Source: Pseudomonas synxantha
GTDB lineage: Bacteria > Pseudomonadota > Gammaproteobacteria > Pseudomonadales > Pseudomonadaceae
DNA length: 64,000 bases
Assembly (NCBI RefSeq): GCF_900105675.1
Contig: NZ_LT629786.1
Coordinates: 2,108,001-2,172,000 of the forward strand
Reading direction: 5' to 3'
Shown: one piece after another, positions 63,401 to 64,000 of the stretch
Layout of the letters: each line of letters opens with the position of its first letter
How positions within the stretch are numbered: the stretch's first letter is position 1
Notes under the pieces: model-generated
Database searches by the model: none
Told to the model about the DNA's origin: nothing
The model's input: only the letters and a program-made list of their open reading frames with translations
Made by a program: the position numbers and the translations under genes

Positions 63401-63675
63401 ATTTCATGAAGAAGTGTCCTCCACTGTCCGAAAGCAGATGCCGGCGGGATATCCTTGACGGTCCTCTGTCCAGGTTTCTCATCAGACCCCGGCGGTTGAT
63501 TCAACGCTTGCGCATACAACCTGGCCAGGCTTCGTTCACCCTTGTCCTGGGGTGTTTCAACGTCGTGCCTGGAAACCTCTGTATCGATAAGCGTCAGTGG
63601 CGTGGGGGAGGAACCTGCATTAATCCGCGCAGGCGTAGACAGTTCAGGCAGACGTGAATTAGGAATAATAGTCAT
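60445..63675 (-). CDS. large dermonecrotic-toxin-like protein (copy 2), candidate type III effector
   Basis: A 1076-aa paralogue of the next gene, alignable over its full length. No signal peptide; N-terminus MTIIPNSRLPELSTPARINA, Pro/Ser-rich for ~50 residues. Then KDIPPASAFGQWRTLLHEI at ~70-90, a long helical body (NDWVLAALHVSLEK, LSRKAPELLVKDIPES, FTTAVARIEAQSPGS), a hydrophobic Gly/Ala stretch near 910-984 (LIPGYNAINNF, FGFLLSGVGGAAKAIG) and the C-terminal tag ATQKNGKWYALDPVSKQPYG LPLKDF. Similarity is highest in the body and tail, lowest in the first ~60 residues and around 200-300. hrp-box-like promoter 57 nt upstream. Its own transcription unit is likely, because a hairpin and a second promoter follow it. 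Function unknown. Confidence 0.85.
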   Translation of the reverse strand: MTIIPNSRLPELSTPARINAGSSPTPLTLIDTEVSRHDVETPQDKGERSLARLYAQALNQPPGSDEKPGQRTVKDIPPASAFGQWRTLLHEILDSPQMKSWAAEKGVSLSARNIIDINGTLYVPGSFGFGTVDLREFVGWPLLKSVVTALAGSGTSVRSDTATTARISDIGQFYGHSLPFDPSLSPSEQEASITDYIAGWDRKGTLGADSSNLPSKMDLDRYTAQLGDQNNQTTVIAVVPKLAAEASKGIMEDLASASEQSNLTEDEYLEVSKQSKRQRMQTALDTPIDIDPASSYALNHGLKPGVAVTLREYIEAHGLLVPTEPSELEAIAKSLASPPLEKPAHGNMGGALSWPTLLSNQDQRQLSRVVDDVLKTEPEGDLLEYLTRDIELDENAVKNDPRRVIDDILKSSNAQTLGRAAEQEIGEIASSEPINDWVLAALHVSLEKQNVFTSPSLSTRTNIAGFDLNSVAGRSASYIRAALADYLIQTGKATPRTVDLAVFVLLSRKAPELLVKDIPESLVKGSHAWVTFTTAVARIEAQSPGSTSSMTYAQIMLRHELAPVTRADKLVESLAQTDALKDWGRNNGLLGGNAEDKYPDTKMNEIRFEFSKQVFELSNASNTFAMESPDLHKWAVAEIKSQNPHLSEEQIKEKVLDPKESGILESLGPYSLLDIFLNTRDYLNDIDFSKYTSRSKSIDLNAITVKSGSRADIKSRFENGVELYFNRFEAAVQAQTKYLISTLPIEDREIIEHGKVSVAREMSVSTNNSGASDKKSTPGTLVVRSEFKDREGNESTHTYEINIASNTISKRDDLNDREIAPLPDDFNAGVSSTFLEPLVPDGDHDETALQGSSLNTVNDTPNSYFSEKTRYIADAMVKSVDIRDTEEKLRGKTTFDTEVPFWAKAEYFARGLIPGYNAINNFIDGKWREGLVDLSFDVFGFLLSGVGGAAKAIGSGLQAGATAGQAFAYGAKKLARGAIGALNPADPVGLGLAGVQSGLEALDRHARQGDRASRPIFKYDLVNTFRGVDNATIGTATMQGATEDVAATQKNGKWYALDPVSKQPYGLPLKDFSPSN

Positions 63676-63731
63676 CAGAAATGGTCCAGATCGATGTAGT
63701 TTGGGTTCTTTACAAAAGTTGTTCGCAACCC

Positions 63732-63759
63732 TATGTGGAAAGAAACCTACATCGATTCC
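63732..63759 (-). promoter_or_regulatory. candidate hrp box before the 1076-aa gene
   Basis: On the minus strand GGAATC-N15-CCACATA, one fixed base from the HrpL consensus. The spacer is similar but not identical to that of the other copy. Distance to the ATG is 57 nt. Confidence 0.75.
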
Positions 63760-63807
63760 ATCTGCTGCTTGTTAAACCATTACAGCCTATTACGAGTTCT
63801 GACTGCT

Positions 63808-64000
63808 CTACACCTGGATCATCTCCCGCACCTTGGCCGTCAATAAATCAAAGGTGAACGGCTTGGTGATCAACTGCATCCCGGGGTCCAGGAAGCCCCC
63901 GCGCACCGCCGCATGTTCGGCATAACCGGTGATGAACAACACCTTGAGAGCCGGGCGAATCTGCCGACCAATTTCTGCCAATTGCCGCCCGTTCATGCCG
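63808..64000 (-). CDS. receiver domain protein, C-terminal part (runs off the window)
   Basis: The last ~64 residues of a receiver domain: MNGRQLAEIGRQIRPALKVL, FITGYAEHAA, and the conserved Lys in LITKPFTFDLLTAKVREMI. The phosphoacceptor Asp and the N-terminal part lie beyond position 64000. This kind of C-terminus is typical of receivers at the end of PAS hybrid kinases, but a single-domain regulator is also possible. The frame continues past the window edge. Confidence 0.88.
   Translation of the reverse strand, partial: GMNGRQLAEIGRQIRPALKVLFITGYAEHAAVRGGFLDPGMQLITKPFTFDLLTAKVREMIQV

Noticed and set aside
57031..63675. Polymorphic toxin with immunity gene (Rhs/CDI type)
   Set aside because: No YD/RHS repeats, no filamentous haemagglutinin repeats, no TPS domain, and no small immunity frame after either copy.
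1..64000. CRISPR array, rRNA or tRNA genes
   Set aside because: No regularly spaced repeats, cas genes, rRNA-like blocks or cloverleaf with a recognisable T-arm were found by eye.

Overview
The window looks like chromosome of a fluorescent Pseudomonas, P. fluorescens group. The basis is gene content (galU, gor, ahpC, ahpF, gloA, hpd, an MvaT-type H-NS analogue, two chaperone-usher fimbrial operons), high GC, and a REPIN built on the GGGGGCTTGCCCCC core typical of this group. No rRNA, tRNA or CRISPR array was seen.

Layout. 1-9220 (mainly minus strand): a lipoprotein, then a complete chaperone-usher fimbrial operon read from 9220 to 444 in the order of pap/mrp operons: major pilin, PapH-like subunit, usher, chaperone, four minor subunits, two tandem tip-adhesin-like paralogues. 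A perfect 32-nt palindrome separates the major pilin from the rest. 9700-18800: housekeeping and oxidative-stress genes (galU, gor, ahpC with an OxyR-like site, ahpF, gloA), with a KfrA-like DNA-binding protein and a divergent tyrosine recombinase between gor and ahpC, ending in an H-NS-like gene. 18987-26637: a CSS-EAL c-di-GMP phosphodiesterase, then a second fimbrial operon (subunit, chaperone, usher, chaperone, adhesin). 26628-45640: metabolism, transport and regulators: LysR/EamA pair, hpd, rarD, aldo-keto reductase, LysR/SDR pair, a CdaR/MFS/glycerate kinase sugar-acid cluster, and a LuxR/outer-membrane channel/MFS/deacetylase cluster. 45636-49593: racemase, remnants of an idi-containing operon, two envelope or hypothetical proteins and a DUF1254 protein. 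49747-56935: a phosphorelay and chemotaxis-like signalling cluster (response regulator; hybrid kinase with three receivers, CheR, receiver-less CheB, receiver-kinase, response regulator).

Most notable. Two tandem paralogous proteins of 1065 and 1076 aa (57031-63675) are each preceded, at the identical distance of 57 nt, by GGAATC-N15-CCACATA. This is one base away from the HrpL (hrp box) promoter consensus GGAACC-N15/16-CCACNNA. A third gene of unknown function (31436-32665) has the related GGAACA-N16-TCACATA 52 nt upstream. None has a signal peptide. I infer a small set of candidate type III effector-like genes under a HrpL/RspL-type sigma factor. The secretion genes are not in this window.

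A second clear structural observation is an IS4-family element (29871-31292) inserted exactly in the loop of the hpd intrinsic terminator, with a 13-bp target duplication.

Functional links: in Pseudomonas, H-NS-like MvaT proteins and c-di-GMP enzymes commonly control fimbrial operons, and both kinds of regulator lie between the two fimbrial operons here. That link is inferred from position only.
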